From assembly GCA_028456385.1 (NCBI GenBank), contig JALNQF010000150.1, positions 1 to 64,000 on the forward strand: a DNA stretch of 64,000 bases, read 5' to 3'. How positions within the stretch are numbered: position 1 is the first letter of the stretch; each line of letters starts with the position of its first letter. The notes beneath the pieces were generated by a model that was given only the letters and a program-made list of their open reading frames with translations, did not search any database and was not told the origin of the DNA. The stretch comes from Ophiosphaerella korrae. Lineage: Eukaryota > Ascomycota > Dothideomycetes > Pleosporales > Phaeosphaeriaceae. The translations under genes and the position numbers were made by a program. Positions 37,597 to 50,599 of the stretch are shown in pieces.

Positions 37597-38108
37597 TAGA
37601 ATACATTATAGATAGAAATAAAAATATATATTAAAACTTTAGAAAATAATAATAGTAAAATTAGGAATTATTAATAATATATTAATAGTATACTATCTAT
37701 AAATAGATATATAATTAGAATAAATAAATTAGATAGTAAAATAGTACTTAAATACTACTTTAATTATAACTAGAATAACTAGGTATAGTTACTATATAAT
37801 AGTATAAAGAACGTAGTAATAAAAGTATTACTTTTTTTTATAAATTATAAATTTAATCTTAATATATACTTAATACTAAAAAATATAAAGTTTTAGACTC
37901 TAAAAAAAAAAAACTTTATAAATAAACTAAAAGAAATATATAATTAGTTATAATAGAATATAAAGTTTTTATAAAATTATATAATAAAATACTATAAAAA
38001 GAAATATAAAAAATAACTTTAATTTAAAAAAAAGAAAAAAGTATAGTTAGCTTAAAAGTAGATTATATAAAGATAAGACTATATAAAGTTAAAAAGAAAA
38101 TTATACTA

Positions 38109-38305
38109 TAGTAGGGTAATACGAAAAAAAGCCTAAAAAAAAGATATAGTTTTTAACCTATTATAACTCTATAAATATATTAGTTAAAAATATAACTAAA
38201 AAATATTTTTAAAGTAAATATCTAGTATATTAAAATAGCTTACTACGAATTTTATTTACTTAGTCTACTAGAGCTAGGATTTAAACTATTTTAAGGACTT
38301 TTTTT
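38109..38305. repeat. Left terminal inverted repeat of the long-TIR transposon
   Basis: It matches the reverse complement of 56,994-57,191 over about 200 bp. An especially conserved segment reads ctactagagctaggattt (about 38,262-38,281). The inner limit is approximate. Confidence 0.82.
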
Positions 38306-39777
38306 TTTTATAAAATTTAACCTTATAGAACTTTTTTATAAGCTTATTAAATTTTAATTTTAATTTATCTAGTCTTTAATAAGTTTATAAAGATTATATA
38401 ACTAAATATTTATAATTTATTTATTATATACTTATATAGTTATTTTAAAATAAAAAAAGTAGTAACTTTATTATAAAAGCTAAACTTACTAAATTATTTA
38501 CTTATATATTAGTATATTAAGGATAAAGTAATTTCTAATCTTATTTTTCTTATCTCTTTTCTAAATTCTTAATAATTATCTATAAACTTCTTAAAATTTA
38601 AACCTAAAGTTAACGTACTTTACTCTTCTAATATATTTCTTTTTACTTTTACTACTATCTTAAGAAAATACTATAGATCTATTAAAGCTACTATAAATTA
38701 AATTATAAAATAAAATTATAATCTACTTTCTATTACCTAAGAAATAAAAAGGTAAGTTACTAGGTTAAAATTAAGTAAAAAAAGATTACTAATAAGAGAT
38801 TATTATCTAAAAATAAGATTAATATCTCTATTAAAGTCTTACTATATTTTATTAAGTAAAAAAGGTATACTTTTAATATTACTATTTAAAAGCTCCTAAT
38901 TAAGAAATAAAATACTAAAAAAGAAGTTACTATTATAATAAGTAACTTAGAAAGTAAAAAAAGAATTAGATTAAAAAAATATATATATTTTAAGATATAG
39001 AAAGGAGTTAGGCCTAAATATTACTATAAAGAGAGTAAAAAAAAAGTAAAAAAAGAAATAGTCTTTATAAAAAGTCGAAATTAGTTTAAAAAAAGTTCTA
39101 ATAAGCTAAAATATTTTATTTCTTTTTTATTTTATTTTCCTATTAATTATATTATAATTACTTACTTACTAACTATTATATTATGTAAAAAAATAAAAAT
39201 CTAAGTATAAAGAGCTATTAAGATATAAAGAAGATTATATCTAGAGTTTATATAAGACCTAATTAATACTAAATCTTTTAATTTTACTTACTAAATTAAA
39301 ATAGTACGTAATAAGTATATTAAAAAGTATATTAGAAGGAGTAAGTTATATAACTCTATTTTCTACTTTTTTTTTATAAATAGAAAAGAACTAGTTAATA
39401 GAACTTTAATCTAGGGTTATAGATTACTAAGTAAGATACTAAGGTATAAATACTTCTAAAATATTTATCGAATTTATAAAGCTTTTACTCTAATTAATTA
39501 GTTTAAGTAATATAAAATAAAACTCTTTCTTTATTAAGCTTATATTCTAGATCTAAATCTTAATAAAAAAGTATAAAATTTATTAGATATTAAACTAATT
39601 AAAAGATGTAAAAGAAATTTTCCTAAATAAACTACTTTTATAGTAGTAGAATTCTTTTAAAAAAGAAAAAAAATTAAGAATAAGAGCTTATATATTAAAA
39701 ATCTATAGATAACTATATATTATAAAGAAAAAAGTATTAGTAAGACTATATACTAAGTAAGTTTAATTCTACTAAGT

Positions 39778-40237
39778 TATAATAGGGTCGCCTATTATTA
39801 ACTACAAGTAACCTCTAAAGTATTAGTAGATTAGAAAGTAATAGTAAAAGCTTATATTATAATTAGTAATAACTATAAATAATAGTTAATTTGTGTTTAT
39901 AATATTAAGTATTAGCGTTCTAGGTTAGAGATTAGATTACTAATACTATCTTAATAATATATATTACTATTAACTATATACTTTTACTAATTCTTTAGCT
40001 TTATAACTTTATATTTACTAAGATTATAAATTTATAAATTTATTATATATCTTACTTTATAACTTTGTATTTACTAAGATTATAAATTTATAAATTTATT
40101 ACATATTCTAATTATAGTTAGTTTACTAATTAAGCTTATTATCTTATAAGTTATTACCTTACTTGTCTTATACTTTATTATTAGCTAGGCTAAAGCTAAT
40201 TAGTTCTATCTCGATTTCTCTTATTACTACTATAATA
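39778..40237 (-). repeat. 3' LTR, subfamily 2 (460 bp)
   Basis: It opens tataatagggtcgcc and ends ttattactactataata. It pairs with 56,324-56,783 of the same length, and contains the ttactaagat doublet at about 40,010-40,110. Confidence 0.92.
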
Positions 40238-42331
40238 CTATCTCCTCTTTAGCTAGGTTTTTATTTCTCTATCCTAAAGCTAATATTATTTATCTAGTTT
40301 CTTTATTAATCTCTAGTTCTTTATTACTCTCTATACTATCTTATTCTTAGTATAATAAACTTCTCTTTATACCTTGTATTATTTATAATAAAGTTAAGAT
40401 ATTTCTCTATTATTATTATTAGTTGTTAGGTTTTTTATACTTTATATTCTTAAAGGATAGTAAGTATTATAATAAGTATATTCTTCCTAATATTTAGTAT
40501 AATTATATTTCTTCTAGTATTATACTTATAGAGTATAAGTATTTAATTTCTATATAGTTTTTTTCTACTAAATTATAAAAGGCGAGCTATTAATAGAGCT
40601 TAAAAGAAACTATTATTATAGCTTACTATAGCTAAAGCTAAGTATAAGTTAACTCTTTATAAGCTAGTAAAGCTTTATTCTTATATTAAGTATCTTTATA
40701 AGATAAAGGCTTATAATAATACTAAATTATCTAAATAGTCTTATACTTTAGAAGCTAAGTTAGACTTAAATAATATAGTAGAAGCTACTCTAGCTCCTAT
40801 TATATTAAGTGTTTCTATTGCCTCTCTATCTAGTAGTAGTAATATCGATTTTTTTAGTTTACTATAAAGTAATCTAGAAGGTTTTAATTTTAAAACTCTT
40901 TTAGTTTCTTAAAGTAGTTAAAGTTATCTTCTAGTTCTTATATTTCTTTCTATAGTTATTCTTTTTTATCTATTCCTATTTATTTTACTAAATAGTAGTT
41001 CCTACTATTATAGAACTAGTATACTAGGATTTTTTTAACTTTTTATTCCTCTTATTCTTTATATATATCTACTTTGTATACTAGTAGTTCTACTTTTTAT
41101 AGTACTTTTTCTAGTAGTACTACGTAGAATATTAAGTATATCTTTATTTTACATTGTAGTTTTAGTCTAAATATAACTAGTATAACTTTTTTTTCTACTT
41201 TATATAGTTTTATCTTAATATAATCTAGTTTTAAACTTAATTATTTACTTTTAATATTTCTTTATATTAAGGTCTTTTTATATATTTTTTATTATAATAT
41301 TATACTATATAGTTTTATAGGAATTCTATATCTTATCTTAATTAGTTATATATATTCTTAAGTCTATTAGTAAAGTTTTCTCTTCTTAGAGACTAAGATT
41401 CTATATTTTTTAGTATTCTATATACATTTAAGTTAAATCTATAGTTTATAAAGAAAATTAATACTTTTATTACTACGTTCTTTATACTATTGTATACTAA
41501 CTATATTATAGGTAATAGTTATACCTAATTATTTTAATTGTAGTTAAGATAGTATCTTAAGTACTATTCTACTATCTAGTTTATATATTCTAATTATCTA
41601 TCTATTTATAGGTAGTATACTATTAATATTATATAATTAATTTCTAATTATATTATTATTATTCTCTATAGTTTAGATATAAATCTTACGTCTCTATCTA
41701 TAATAATCTTATATAGTAGTCTATATTAGCTAATTATAGTTCTTAGAATCTAGTATAAAGTAACTTCTATCCTACTTTTTTCTTTATATAGTCTAAAGTA
41801 TAAGTACTTAATAAGCTTATTTACTATTATTAGAATTTTATTATATTTAACTCTTAATATTAAGTTTTTTAACTTAAGTAGTTTTATAATAAAATCTATT
41901 ATAATAACTTTCTAAAGTTTTTCTAGTACTTTAACTAGTTATAATATTCTATATAGTACGTATATACTATACTTATTTCTATAATATTTAGTATAGTCTT
42001 ATAGTACTTCTATTACTAGTTATTTTACTTTTAGGATATAATAATTATCTAGTAGTCTATCTAATATTTTATTAATTCCTTAATATCTATATACTAGTAG
42101 TTTATAGAACTATTATATAAATTCTCTTTATATTTTACTTAGAATATACGTTCTTCTATAAGTATATATAAAACCTTCTTAGATTTTAAGTTTTTTTATT
42201 TCTTTAAAGGCTTTTCTTATTTTCTTCTAAATCTATTTATCTAGCTTAGTACTCTTTCTCTTAAGTATTATAGCTATTTTTAGTATATATAAGACTAGAT
42301 ATCTATTTTTATTCTTAACTAGAACTATACT

Positions 42332-42761
42332 TGTTACGACAGTAACAAGAGAAATATAGATAGAACTAATTAGCTTTACAACTAATAGATTAAGTTCTTA
42401 TAGATACGAAGAATACAAACTTAATTAGAAAACTATACATAATTAGGATACCTAAAAGTAATCTATAATCTATAGACTCTTAGCGTTAATAGATTATAGA
42501 TTAAGGTAATCTACAATCTATTATTCTTAGTAGTAATAGATTAATAGATTAGGATAAGTATATAGTTAGTAGCGATGCGCATTATTAAGATAGTATTAGT
42601 AATTTAATTATTAACTACAAGCGATAATACAAAGATAGTTACAAAACATCTTCTATTATTTATATCTTATTATAGATTATAATACAAGCTTTTGTTATTA
42701 CCTTATAATCTACTAATACTACTAAGGCTATTAAGAAGTCGACCCTAGTAAGCTAGTAACA
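42332..42761 (+). repeat. 5' LTR, subfamily 1 (430 bp)
   Basis: It starts TGTTACGACAGTAACA, a short perfect inverted repeat around GACA, and ends AGTAACA. It differs from its partner mainly by transitions. Confidence 0.95.
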
Positions 42762-42799
42762 CCTTACTAATTTAGTTATTGCGAGAAGCGAAGCGTAAG

Positions 42800-44000
42800 T
42801 AGCGCATAGTCTAGCTAACACGATAGTAGAAAGTTTAATAAGTAAAGCCCTTAGGAGTAGTTATAAGTTAGATAGTACTATATAGGAAATAATTAAGGAC
42901 TATATAAACAAACTAATTAACAATAAAGAAGATATAAAGATAGTAATTAAAGTACTAGAAACGTAGAATAAGGAACTACAAGACTACTTAAAATAGAACA
43001 AAGTATAAATTAAAGCTATTATTAAAGGCTAGAACTAGATAGAGCTAATTACCTAACGACTAGAAATAAGTGCAACAAAGAAACTACCTAAGATACCTAT
43101 TCTTAAAAAGTTTAATAGAACAAAGGAAAAATTAAGACCCTTTATAGTGTTAGTATAACTCTAGATAGACGTACAAGTACTATACTTTAATATAGAAGAA
43201 AAGAAGGTAATATATATTAGACTACACCTTAAAGAAGACGCAATAAGATAGTACGAGCCCTACTAGATAGACTATACAACGTATTCTCTAATAACCTAAA
43301 AGGATAAAACTAGAGCTATTTTTAGAAGTTATAAATACTTTACTAAACAAATAAGAGAAGTATTTAGAGATATAGATATTACCTAATAAGCTAAAGAGAA
43401 ACTTAAAAGGCTTATACAAAACAATAGTATCTTAGAATATATATTATAATTTAAATAACTAAGCTAAAATATAGAATAAAACAAATTAGCCCTTATGTTA
43501 CAATTTAAACAAAGACTAAACGCAAAAATTCGATACAAAATAATATATATAGAGAAACCTAGGATACTAGAAGCTCTAAAATAACAGGTAATCTAAATTA
43601 ATAACAACCTTTAAGAATAGAAAAAGAACAAGTATAGCAGCTAAATTAGAAACTAGGACACTAGAGACCCTATAATCCTTAACGTAAACAAGGATAGAAG
43701 AAAAAAGAAGAATAAAGACTTTACGTATTTTAACTATAGTAAGAAAGGCTACTACGTAAAAGACTACTAATTAAAGAAGAAAAAGGATATAGTATATTAT
43801 AAATATAGGAAACTAGGATACTATATAAAAGACTATAAAAGTAAGGACTATAAAAAAGATAAAGAAACTTAGTTAAAGACAATAGAGAAAAGGAAAGAAA
43901 CACTACAAGTATAGGCTAAACCTTAGGAAAAAGTAGCTAGGAGTAAAGAAATATAATATATAATACTCTACTAGACCTTTTATTATAAAGACAACTACTA
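42800..44000 (+). pseudogene. Gypsy gag, RIP-inactivated
   Basis: This is the capsid-type gag of the element at 42,332-49,360. After reading through stops, a retrotransposon gag domain can be followed from about 43,080 to 43,560, then a basic region and two zinc-knuckle remnants at about 43,726-43,769 and 43,795-43,835. In the first knuckle the sequence now reads YFNYSKKGYYVKDY where CX2CX4HX4C is expected, so all four zinc ligands have become tyrosine through TGY-to-TAY and CAY-to-TAY change. Glutamine and tryptophan codons have become TAA and TAG throughout. Confidence 0.87.
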
Positions 44001-44989
44001 TATATATCTTTCTAGTAAATAAGGAGTAAGATACTTCTTATAATAAAGAAATAGAGTAGTAGTAACAAAAGAAAGAACAAAAGTATAGCTAGAAGAAACA
44101 GCGTATATAATAGACTTACTAATAGAAGACTTAGAAAGGGAAGAACCCTAGACCCTATTAATCTAGGCTAAAGGACTAGCACTAGATAAAGAGACTACTA
44201 TAGCTTTCTCTAAAGAACTATAAGAAAGTAAAAGATAGAAAAGTATAAGAGGTATAGAACACGCCTAGCTAGATATACACAGCTATAATAGCTATACAAT
44301 AATAGATATAGAAGAATAAAACAAAGAATAGAAGTTAGTTTAGAAATACTTACTAGTTATAAGTATAGAGGAAGCGTATAAAGACTAGAAAGAACGTAAT
44401 CTTAAAGAAACAAAGTTTATACTATTTTAAGAATAGATAAAGTAATATATAGTTATAATAAGAAGAATACCTATATAAAGAGAATAGTAGTTCCTTATAA
44501 GTAAAACGTAATAGATTAACAAAGCCTATATACTACAAGTACTAATAGTATACTATATCCTAATAAATACAAGACCTAGAATAAATAGTTACTAAGAAGG
44601 AGATAACAAAATAATAAACCTAAAACATCTAGCCTATTTTAAAGTATTATAGATATTATACCTAGAAAAGAATTATACAATATATAGAAACTCTAAAGCA
44701 AATAATAAAGTATAGCCTATAAGAAAAAGAGGCTATAACTATACAAAAGTAATTCTAGTAGAAGATATCTAAGGATAAGAAATAATACTAGAAGAAGGTT
44801 ACTTAGTAATAAAGCCTAGACTAAAACTACCTAAGAAATGCGTCTAAGGAAGACTATAGTACAAATGCAAGTACAATAAATATCTAAAATATAAAGAATA
44901 TAAACTTAAAATAAGACTATAGCCCTAGGAAAATAGATAATTTATAAAAATACTAAAGTAAGAAAGGCTAGAAGGTATAAGAGGCCTAT

Positions 44990-47900
44990 ATATTACGAAG
45001 ATAAGTACTTATTAAGGAAAGAAAGTATAATTAATAATTAATAGTAGAGCTACAAGGAACTTTATATTAAAGAAGTTTGTAGAAGACTAAGGAATAACCT
45101 ATACTATAAAGAAGTATCCTTAACAACTAAGTATAATTAAAGGAAAACTATTCTAAGAACCTATAAGGTTTGAGACAATACCCTCTACGCTAGAACTAGA
45201 AAAGATAATAATTAAGAATATAGTTATAGACATAACTACAATTAATAATAAATAAGATATAATACTAGGAATACTATAGTTATAGATAACTAACCTAAGA
45301 ATTAATTAGAGAATAGGTAGAATTAGCTACTCTAAAAGAGAAATATTAAAAGCTAACATAGTTACACACAAAGGAGAATTCCTAAAAGAATACAAGAAAT
45401 AAGAAAAATAGCTTATAGAACCTAAAGATTACCTTCTAAAATATTAACTATAGGATTTAGTAATAGATCTAAAGGAAGATAAAGACGTAGGATAGAGCCT
45501 AGTTTATAAAAAAATAGAAGAAAAATCTAAGATTAAATAAACGTTTATTAAAAACGCACTAAAGAAAGGATAGATATAAGAATCTAAGTCCTTAGTAGTA
45601 TATAGACTTATATTTATAGATAAAAAAAGAATAAGTAATAAAAGACCTTACGTAGACTTTAGAAAAACTAACGCAATTATAAATAAGAACTAATACCCCT
45701 TACTATAAATAGATATAATACAAGATAAGCTATAAAAAGCAAGAATCTTTATAAAACTAGATATCTAGAACGCCTACTACTAGATTAGAATTAAAAAAGG
45801 TAATAAATAGAAAACAGCGTTTAGAATACAATATAGACTATACAAATACTTAGTTATACTCTTTAGCTTAATAAACGCACTAGTAGCTTTCTAAGAAAGA
45901 ATAAATATAGTACTAAGAGAGTACTTAGATATATTTATATTTGTATACCTAGATAATATCCTTATATTCTTAGAAATAGAAGAAGAATACGTATAGTATA
46001 TATACAAAGTGCTAGAAAAACTAGTAGAAAGTAAACTATTCTTTAAAATAAGAAAATGTAAATTCTATATAAAGGAAATAGACTTCCTTAGATTTATTAT
46101 TAAACTAGGAAAAATCAAGATTAATCTAGAAAAAATTAGATTAATTAACGAATAGCTAATACCTAAGAACCTAAAAGAAGTATAATAATTTTATAGCCTA
46201 GCTAACTTTTACAAAAAGTTAATAGTAAGATAGTCTAAAGATATAGAACTAATAATAAGGCTTATAAAAAAGGATATACTATTTAAATAGATATGGGAAT
46301 ACGACAAAGTATTTAAGAAGATTAAAAAAAAGTTTATAGAAAACCTAGTTATTAAGATATATAACCTAGACCTACTAGTAATAGTAAAAACAGACAGATC
46401 TAATTTAGTCTACAAAATAGCACTAATTTAAGAAGACTTAAAGACTAAGAAAGAATATTTAGTTAAATACTTCTCTAAGAAAATAAAGCTAGTAGAGCTG
46501 AACTATCTAATTTATAACAAAGAGATACTAGTAATCTATAAAGTATTTAAACAATAGAGAGTATACCTATAAAGAGTAAAATACTAAACAAAGGTCTATA
46601 TAGACTATAGGAATTTTATAAGATTTATACTAAATAAAGAACTAATATAATAATATATAAGATAGTAGGAATTCCTATTAATATTTAATATAGAAATTAT
46701 ATATATAAAAGGGAAAGACAACTAATTTATAGATACTCTTAGTAGAAGACTAGACTTATAGAAAGAAGTAAGCGCTACTAGTATAGTTCTAGTTAAAAAC
46801 GAAGAAGGACATTTAGTCTTAAATACACCTAAAATAGCTATAACACTTAAAAGAAAGAGTAGTAAGCTAGATAAATAGATTTAGGAAGAAACAAGAAAAG
46901 CCCCTAAAGAAATAGAGAAACTTAAAATCTAAGAAAATCTCGTAAGAGCCTATAGAAGAACGTATATTTTAGGAAAAATATAAAGAGAATTTATATAATA
47001 GTTCTATAAACTACTAGTATATAGATATTAAGGAATCGACAAAATACTAGATAGACTACTAAAAGATTATTATATTCTAAGAGTAAGATAACTAGTAATA
47101 GAAGTACTACAAGATTATATAGAATACTAGAAGAATAAGTATAGTAAATACGCACTATATAAGAAGTTATAACTAGTAGAAGTACTAGAATAACTATAGG
47201 GAGTTATTATAATAGATTTTATTACAAAACTACCTAAGTTAAAAGACCTAATATTAAGAGTTAAGTACAATAGAATCCTAATAATAGTAGACAAACTTAT
47301 AAAGTACTTATACTTTAGACTATATAAGGAAAAAAGTAGGATAGAAGTTACTATACACTAGGTCCTAGGAACTATAATTAGCTAATATAGACTACTAGAT
47401 AAAATTATTATAAATAGAGATGTAAAATTTATATTAAAACTATAGAGAACGATAATAGTATAATTAGGAATTAAATACGTAATATCTACTACATATTACC
47501 TATAAATAGATAGATAATTAGAAAGAATAAACTAGATAGTAGAATAGTACCTAAGATACTATCTTAACTACAACTAGAATAATTAGGTATAGTTACTACC
47601 TATAGCATAGTTAGTATACAACAGCGTAAAGAATAAGATAATAGAAGTATTACCTTTTTTTATAAACTATAGATTTAACTCTAGTGTATATAGAATACTA
47701 AGACTAGAGATATCTTAGTCTCTAAAAGGAGAAAACTTCGCTAATAAACTTAAAGATATATATAAGTAATTAAGATAGGATATAGAATTCCTGTATAATT
47801 AAATAGTAAAGTACTATAACAAGAAATATAAAGAGGGACCCTAATTTAAAAAGAGAGAAAAAGTATAGTTAGTACAAAAAAACATTAAGAGCAAGAAACT

Positions 47901-48260
47901 AAGTTTAAAATTAGACTACGTTAAGATAAAACTATACAAAATTAAGAAAGAAGTTACGCTAGTTATATTTAAATTAAAGCTACTAAATAAAATAAGGATA
48001 TACCTAACTTTCTACGTAGTACTACTTAAGATAGCACTATAAAATATAGAACTACTAGTATACAAAGTAGATACGTATAGAGAATAAGAAGAATAAGAAG
48101 TTAAAGAAATCCTAGTATACTAGTTTTATAATAGTAGGAACTACTACCTAGTAAAATAGATAAGTATAGACAAAAAAGGACAACTATAGGAAGAAACATA
48201 GGAACTAGAAAACAATCTTAACTACTCTAAGAAACTAGAGGACTTCTAAAGTTAAAACTC
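44990..48260 (+). pseudogene. Gypsy pol (protease, RT, RNase H, integrase, chromodomain), RIP-inactivated
   Basis: Domains in order: aspartic protease near 45,035-45,290, whose active site reads INSRAT instead of (I/V)DSGAT; reverse transcriptase about 45,600-46,150 with YVDFRKTN, then the catalytic YLDN (45,946-45,960) in place of YLDD; RNase H about 46,370-46,760 (ending in the GKDN..DTLSR block); integrase about 46,930-47,900 with a degraded zinc-binding N-terminus and IDFIT..LP; C-terminal chromodomain about 48,090-48,240. Chromodomains direct such elements to heterochromatin through methylated histone H3. The catalytic changes are G-to-A, the other face of CpT/CpA mutation on the opposite strand. 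It is non-functional. Confidence 0.88.
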
Positions 48261-48915
48261 TCTAGAACACTTAGTAGTAAACTAAGAGAACTAATATTAC
48301 TATCGCTAGATAGAGAGGTAATAGGAGCGCCTAACGTAGGACCTACTACAGCAACACTAAATACTTTATCTAAGTCTAGCTTAGCTTCTAGAGCTACTAA
48401 CTATATAGCTAATTTCTTATTATTTAGTGCCTTTATCTTATAAAGATAAGAGAGACAAGCTTAATTCTTTACTAGCTTACTCTACGTAAGCTCCTAGATC
48501 TACTTATACTTAGCTTTAGCTTCTATAATTTAAGATAGTAATTTCTCTTAAGCTTAGTTAATAGCTCTCCCTATTATTATTAAGCTTAGATATAAGAATA
48601 AGTATAATAAATATACACTCTATAAGAGAGACACTAGATACGTTATAGGAACTATAAACGTTTATATAGATATACGCTTTATAAGCTCTACTATTGTTTA
48701 TAGAAACTATATAAGGAGAGTACTTAGGATTTAACTTAGAGGAGGTATAATAAGAACAAGGAAATATTTTAATACTATTACGCAACACGCAATTAGTAAG
48801 AAGATATTAATAACGTATAGAAGAGGTAACTATAGAGAGTAATAAAGAGCTAGAAATTAACGAAGAGAGTAGGTTAATAACCTTAGCTCTAGGATAGATA
48901 AACAAGGACCTACTT

Positions 48916-48926
48916 AGAAGAGGAGA
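48916..48926 (+). other. Polypurine tract
   Basis: The sequence agaagaggaga lies three bases before the 3' LTR, where plus-strand DNA synthesis would be primed. The corresponding purine run precedes the LTR at 1,428. Confidence 0.75.
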
Positions 48927-48929
48927 TAG

Positions 48930-49360
48930 TATTACAATAGTAATAAGAGAAATATAGATAGAACTAATTAGCCCTATAACTAATAGATTAAGTTCTTATA
49001 GATATAAAGAATACAAACTTAATTAGGAAACTATATATAATTAAGATACCTAAAAGTAATCTATAATCTATAGACTCTTAGCGTTAATAGATTATAGATT
49101 AAGGTAATCTACAATCTATTATTCTTAGTAGTAATAGATTAATAGATTAGGATAAGTATATAGTTAGTAGCGATGCGTATTATTAAGATAGTATTAGCAA
49201 TTTAATTATTAACTACGAGCAACAATACAAAGATAGTTACAAAACATCTTCTATTATTTATAGCTTATTGTAGATTATAACACGAGCTTTTATTATTACC
49301 TTATAATCTACTAATACCTATCTAGGCTACTAGGAAGTTAACCCTAGTAAGCCTATAACA
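48930..49360 (+). repeat. 3' LTR, subfamily 1 (431 bp)
   Basis: It opens tattacaatagtaataagag and ends gcctataaca; partner of 42,332-42,761. The 5' TG has become TA. Confidence 0.95.
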
Positions 49361-50160
49361 ATACTAGTAGTATTTACTTCTTCTTAGAAGTCTAGTTTTC
49401 TACTAAGAGTATCTATAAATTAATTATTATTCTTATTTATATATATAACTTTAAAGTTAAATATTAATAAGAACTCTTACTACCTTATATAATATTATAA
49501 TAAGTCTTTATTTAGTATAAATCCTATAAAATTCCTATAGTCTATATAGACTTTTATTTAGTATTTTACTTCTTATAAGTATACTCTCTATTATTTAAAT
49601 ACTTTATAGATTACTAATATTTCTTTATTATAGATTAAGTAGTTAAGTTCTACTAGCTTTATCTTCTTAGAGAAGTATTTAACTAAGTATTCTTATATTA
49701 TAGTTAGGTCTTCTTATATTAGTACTATTCTATAGACTAAGTTAGATATATCTATCTTTACTATTACTAGTAGATCTAGGTTATATATTCTAATAACTAG
49801 GTTTTTTATAAACTATTATTTAATCTAGTTAAATACTTTATTATACTCTAAAGTTTATTTAAATAGTATATCTTTCTTTATAAGTTTTATAAGTATTTCT
49901 ATTATTTTAGACTATTTTACTATTAGTTTCTTATAAAAGTTTACTAACTTATAAAATTATTATACTTCTTATAAGTTCTTTAGTATTAGCTATTCTTAGA
50001 TTACTTTAATCTTAATTAAGTTAATTTATATTTTTCCTAGTTTAATAATAAATCTAAGGAAGTCTATTTCTTTTATATAGAACTTATATTTTCTTATTTT
50101 AAGAAATATCTTATTTTTTACTAACTTTTCTAGTACTTTATATATATATTATACGTATTC

Positions 50161-50325
50161 TATTGTAAGTTAGAGCTTCGCTCTATATAATTTAGGTAAG
50201 CCTATAGTAGTAAGTAAGCTATACAAGCTATTTAAGCTACTCTACTATATATAAGTAGCTTAGCTTAGATAGCTCTTTAATTAATAATTATCTCTTACTT
50301 ATTCTTAAGCTTATATCTTATAATA
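50161..50325 (+). repeat. Copia 5' LTR (165 bp)
   Basis: It contains an inverted pair gttagagcttcgctcta near its start and the conserved taattaataattatct segment. It matches 52,973-53,137 and 60,921-61,085 in length and sequence apart from transitions. Confidence 0.93.
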
Positions 50326-50342
50326 GTTATAAGCCTAGCGCT
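50326..50342 (+). other. Copia primer-binding site, half-tRNA (initiator Met) type
   Basis: Directly after the LTR the sequence is gttataagcctagcgct. With one G-to-A and one C-to-T change undone it would be complementary to the anticodon-loop side of the eukaryotic initiator methionine tRNA (..GGGCUCAUAAC..). Drosophila copia is known to be primed by a cleaved 5' fragment of that tRNA, so the position and sequence fit. The second copy has the same site at 61,086-61,102. Confidence 0.7.
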
Positions 50343-50599
50343 AAAAATTACTTAATAGTTTTATCCTATATACTATAGTAAGAGATCGCGAGCTTAGTAT
50401 ACTCTTATCCTATCCTATCTTATCTTATCTATTACTTAAACGCTTATAATATCTTATAGCGAGATTACTCTACTTAATAAAGGTACTACCCTACTTAATA
50501 AGCGCTTATAATAGCTAGTATAGTTTATACAACTCTATTATAACGCTCTCGAGCTAGGTATCTAGTAGCTAGTTAATCTAGAAGCTAATAACGTCCCTA

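Larger units (their letters stand above)
42332..49360 (+). mobile_element. Ty3/Gypsy chromovirus, full length (7,029 bp), atact target duplication
   Basis: The LTRs are 42,332-42,761 (430 bp) and 48,930-49,360 (431 bp). The sequence atact lies at 42,327-42,331 and 49,361-49,365, and removing the element rejoins the reverse host exactly as in the uninterrupted copy near 22,270. A purine tract (agaagaggaga, 48,916-48,926) precedes the 3' LTR. I found no obvious tRNA-complementary primer site after the 5' LTR, where the sequence is ccttactaatttag. It is the same subfamily as 1-1,857, 1,858-3,697 and the solo LTR at 8,376. It retains more CpA and TpG than its host, which fits a younger insertion. 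Confidence 0.95.

Noticed and set aside
35761..37604. Extending the Fot1 inverted repeats to 66 bp (gtattctattac..)
   Set aside because: The outer 8 bp match host integrase sequence; a palindromic target explains the apparent extension.
42762..42790. tRNA primer-binding site behind the Gypsy 5' LTR
   Set aside because: The sequence ccttactaatttag does not start with TGG or resemble a tRNA 3' end even allowing for RIP; self-priming is possible but cannot be shown here.
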